A DNA stretch of 64,000 nucleotides from Neokomagataea anthophila. Its GTDB lineage: Bacteria; Pseudomonadota; Alphaproteobacteria; Acetobacterales; Acetobacteraceae. Position numbers and translations under genes: made by a program. The stretch lies in NCBI RefSeq assembly GCF_018122595.1, contig NZ_JAGRQH010000010.1, positions 1 to 64,000 of the forward strand, given 5' to 3'. Every line of letters starts with the position of its first letter. The first letter of the stretch is position 1. Below, piece by piece: positions 62,516 to 64,000 of this stretch. Below the pieces are notes generated by a model. It saw only the letters and a list, made by a program, of their open reading frames with translations, had not been told where the DNA came from and made no database searches.

Positions 62516-62630
62516 GCCGTCTTATACTCCTGAGGGCCATATCGGGCCTAAAGTGGAATGATGTACTCTATTGGCAGTATGATTAAGGGAGGATTTTGAA
62601 AGCTTTACGGGTTTTACGCAAGGGTCGTTC

Positions 62631-63476
62631 TTAAAGTGTTTGGTTAGAGATCAGGCGTATCCACCAGATTGCGAGGGCGAGGGAAGGCCCAAAAGGAATA
62701 GCTTTGCTCCATGTCTTTGTGTCGTGTTTGAGAACGCGGTTGGTGAGCATATGTGCTATACCGAGCAAGGCGGCATAGAGAATAATATGTGGCACAGCGC
62801 TCATCCCAAGCCATGCGCCGCCTGCAGCGAGTAATTTGGCATCGCCCGCGCCAAGGCCGGCCCGGCCTTTGAGAGCTTTATACAGCCAAGCGATACCGGC
62901 GAAGAGCGTATATCCCAAGAAGCAGCCTTCTAGGTGGTCCATGAGTGTATCGCCGAACCAAGACAGACCATTGGAGAGTACAGCATCACTCCATGTACCA
63001 TTGAGAAGCCCCAAGAGTAGAAGGGGGAGTGTGAGGCTGTCAGGCAAACGAAAGCAGCGCAGATCAATCCAGCTTAAGGCGAGTAGTCCCCAGCCGAGTA
63101 TGCAGGTCCATACGAGGTCTAGTGAGGAAGGCAGCGTGGGAGTGGTGCTAATGGCAATGATCCATGCGGAAAGAGGCACGCCGCAGGCGATGAGTTCAAT
63201 ATAAAAGTGAAATGGATCGATTGGGTGCTGACAATGTTGGCATCGCCCGCGTTGACGCAGATAGGAGAGGATAGGTACCATCTCCCACGGACGTAATGGT
63301 GAGTGACAGGTATCACAGTGAGAGCGCCCAACAATAAAAGCGCGTTTATTGGGAATACGATTAATTAATACGCCAAGGAAGCTGCCAATAATGGGCGAAA
63401 TGAGCATAAACGGCCAAAGTGTTTCAATGGATAGTGCCATGAGTGGCCAATGTGTTGGGACGTGGATTATGCTCAT
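62631..63476 (-). CDS. gspO: Prepilin peptidase GspO (PilD type)
   Basis: A 281-residue, multi-helix inner-membrane aspartyl protease that cleaves and N-methylates prepilins and pseudopilins. The zinc-type cysteines are C54/C57 and C79/C82 (HCDTCHSPLRP and RCQHCQHP). The catalytic aspartates are in SWIDLRCFRLPD and GAGDAKL. The start at 63476 begins the usual protein; an in-frame extension to 63578 overlaps the divergent gspE and is not conserved. Confidence 0.93.
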   Translation of the reverse strand: MSIIHVPTHWPLMALSIETLWPFMLISPIIGSFLGVLINRIPNKRAFIVGRSHCDTCHSPLRPWEMVPILSYLRQRGRCQHCQHPIDPFHFYIELIACGVPLSAWIIAISTTPTLPSSLDLVWTCILGWGLLALSWIDLRCFRLPDSLTLPLLLLGLLNGTWSDAVLSNGLSWFGDTLMDHLEGCFLGYTLFAGIAWLYKALKGRAGLGAGDAKLLAAGGAWLGMSAVPHIILYAALLGIAHMLTNRVLKHDTKTWSKAIPFGPSLALAIWWIRLISNQTL

Positions 63477-63515
63477 ACAGCCTAACCTGCCGGAACGTTT
63501 TCGGGGCGGCAAGTC

Positions 63516-64000
63516 ATGAGAGATGATCAAACGATGAATGACGTTGCACTGATGGAACCGGCAGAAGATTTGGGACACTGGCTTGTGAAAAGCGGTGTAT
63601 GTGATGAGCGGGTTGTTGAACGGGGTAAGGCAGTCGCCGCAGAAAGTGGGCAGAGTTTAGCTGCCGTGATGTTGCAACTCGGTTTGGTCACGGAGGCGGA
63701 CCTAGCGAGCACGTATGCAGCCCTTCTAGGGCGTTCTTTGATTACGGCAGAGATGTTGGCACAGCTTGAAGAGCCCCTATGTGGTGAGGTGCTGACAAGT
63801 CGTTTTGTCCGGCAAGCGCGGATTATTCCGTTTCATGATAATGGCGCGGTGATGCATGTGGTCATGGCAGATCCACAGGATGACTTTACGGCGGATGCTG
63901 TGAGTTTGGCTGTGGGGCGTGATGTGTGCCGTGAAGCTGGAAAAATATCGGATATTGATGCGGCGTTGAACCGTTTATATCCGGAAGAGACGGCAGATGC
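63516..64000 (+). CDS. gspE: Type II secretion ATPase GspE, N-terminal part (runs off the window)
   Basis: An open frame from the ATG at 63516 to the window edge without a stop (161 residues seen). The sequence LGHWLVKSGVCDERVVERGKAV, then LVTEADLASTYAALLGR and VVMADPQDDFTADAVSLAVG, is the N-terminal GspE/PilB domain that binds GspL. The ATPase domain lies beyond the window. It is divergent from gspO with a 39-base gap. Confidence 0.85.
   Translation, partial: MRDDQTMNDVALMEPAEDLGHWLVKSGVCDERVVERGKAVAAESGQSLAAVMLQLGLVTEADLASTYAALLGRSLITAEMLAQLEEPLCGEVLTSRFVRQARIIPFHDNGAVMHVVMADPQDDFTADAVSLAVGRDVCREAGKISDIDAALNRLYPEETAD

Noticed and set aside
63477-63578. N-terminal extension of prepilin peptidase
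   Set aside because: It overlaps divergent gspE and adds residues not seen in the family.
1-64000. tRNA genes, CRISPR arrays, prophage or integron elements
   Set aside because: Intergenic spaces were read for cloverleaf-like, repeat-spacer and integrase features and none was found; small structured RNAs could still be missed.

Overview
The window looks like chromosome from an acetic acid bacterium (Acetobacteraceae, Alphaproteobacteria). The pointers are a malate:quinone oxidoreductase, a B12-dependent MetH, two tandem GH68 levansucrases resembling Gluconacetobacter diazotrophicus LsdA (the intact one has its catalytic residues at D134/D308/E400), an acid sedolisin protease, and levan-type secretion genes. 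By eye the base composition is moderate and many intergenic spacers are AT-rich. That fits the lower-GC levan-forming genera (Neokomagataea- or Swingsia-like), but the genus is an inference. No rRNA, tRNA, CRISPR or prophage was seen.

Layout. 1-400: two decayed, oppositely oriented IS5-type transposase fragments. 0.76-2.7 kb: a secreted sedolisin. 2.7-8.0 kb (minus): metH, a small membrane protein and mqo, nearly abutting. 8.2-10.9 kb (plus): a translationally coupled trio of EamA transporter, CobW-like fragment protein and phosphohexomutase. 11.1-13.3 kb (minus): an NmrA-like oxidoreductase and a DUF2125-type protein. 13.5-14.6 kb: rplM-rpsI. 14.8-18.2 kb (minus): an operon of GH32 fructanase, Nudix hydrolase and methylthioribose-kinase-like protein. 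18.3-21.5 kb: a tandem retropepsin-like protease, a secreted endonuclease/phosphatase-family enzyme and an MFS transporter. 21.7-25.2 kb: two levansucrase genes, the downstream one broken by a single in-frame TAA. 25.5-31.1 kb: an acetyltransferase, then a compact minus-strand signalling operon of LOV photosensor, CheB-CheR-PAS-HWE kinase and response regulator, preceded by a flavin reductase.

31.2-36.4 kb: a cobalamin riboswitch controls a TonB receptor plus a full ABC importer, presumably supplying the B12 that MetH needs. 36.4-39.3 kb: an exported 2H-phosphoesterase-like protein, DUF1330 and flavodoxin genes with a divergent LysR regulator. 39.3-42.5 kb: a large TonB receptor. 42.8-45.5 kb: an aromatic aminotransferase-EamA exporter pair with a divergent Lrp regulator. 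45.5-46.4 kb: bfr and bfd, each with a Fur-box-like site. 46.5-50.7 kb: a secreted nuclease, galE-glf (UDP-galactofuranose synthesis), a small secreted protein and a PsiE-like protein. 50.8-52.5 kb: pirin and LysR. 52.6-64 kb: a type II secretion locus scattered over both strands (GspN-like, GspK, GspG, GspD, GspM, GspL, GspO, start of GspE), interleaved with likely exported proteins (phosphoesterase, di-heme peroxidase, lytic transglycosylase).

How the parts may fit together. GH68 enzymes make levan outside the cell or in the periplasm, and the type II system is their likely exporter, as shown for LsdA. The GH32 enzyme would consume fructan. The most unusual system is the LOV-HWE-kinase operon: all flavin-contact residues of the LOV domain are present, which suggests a blue-light-responsive two-component pathway in which the sensor domain is a separate protein from the kinase.
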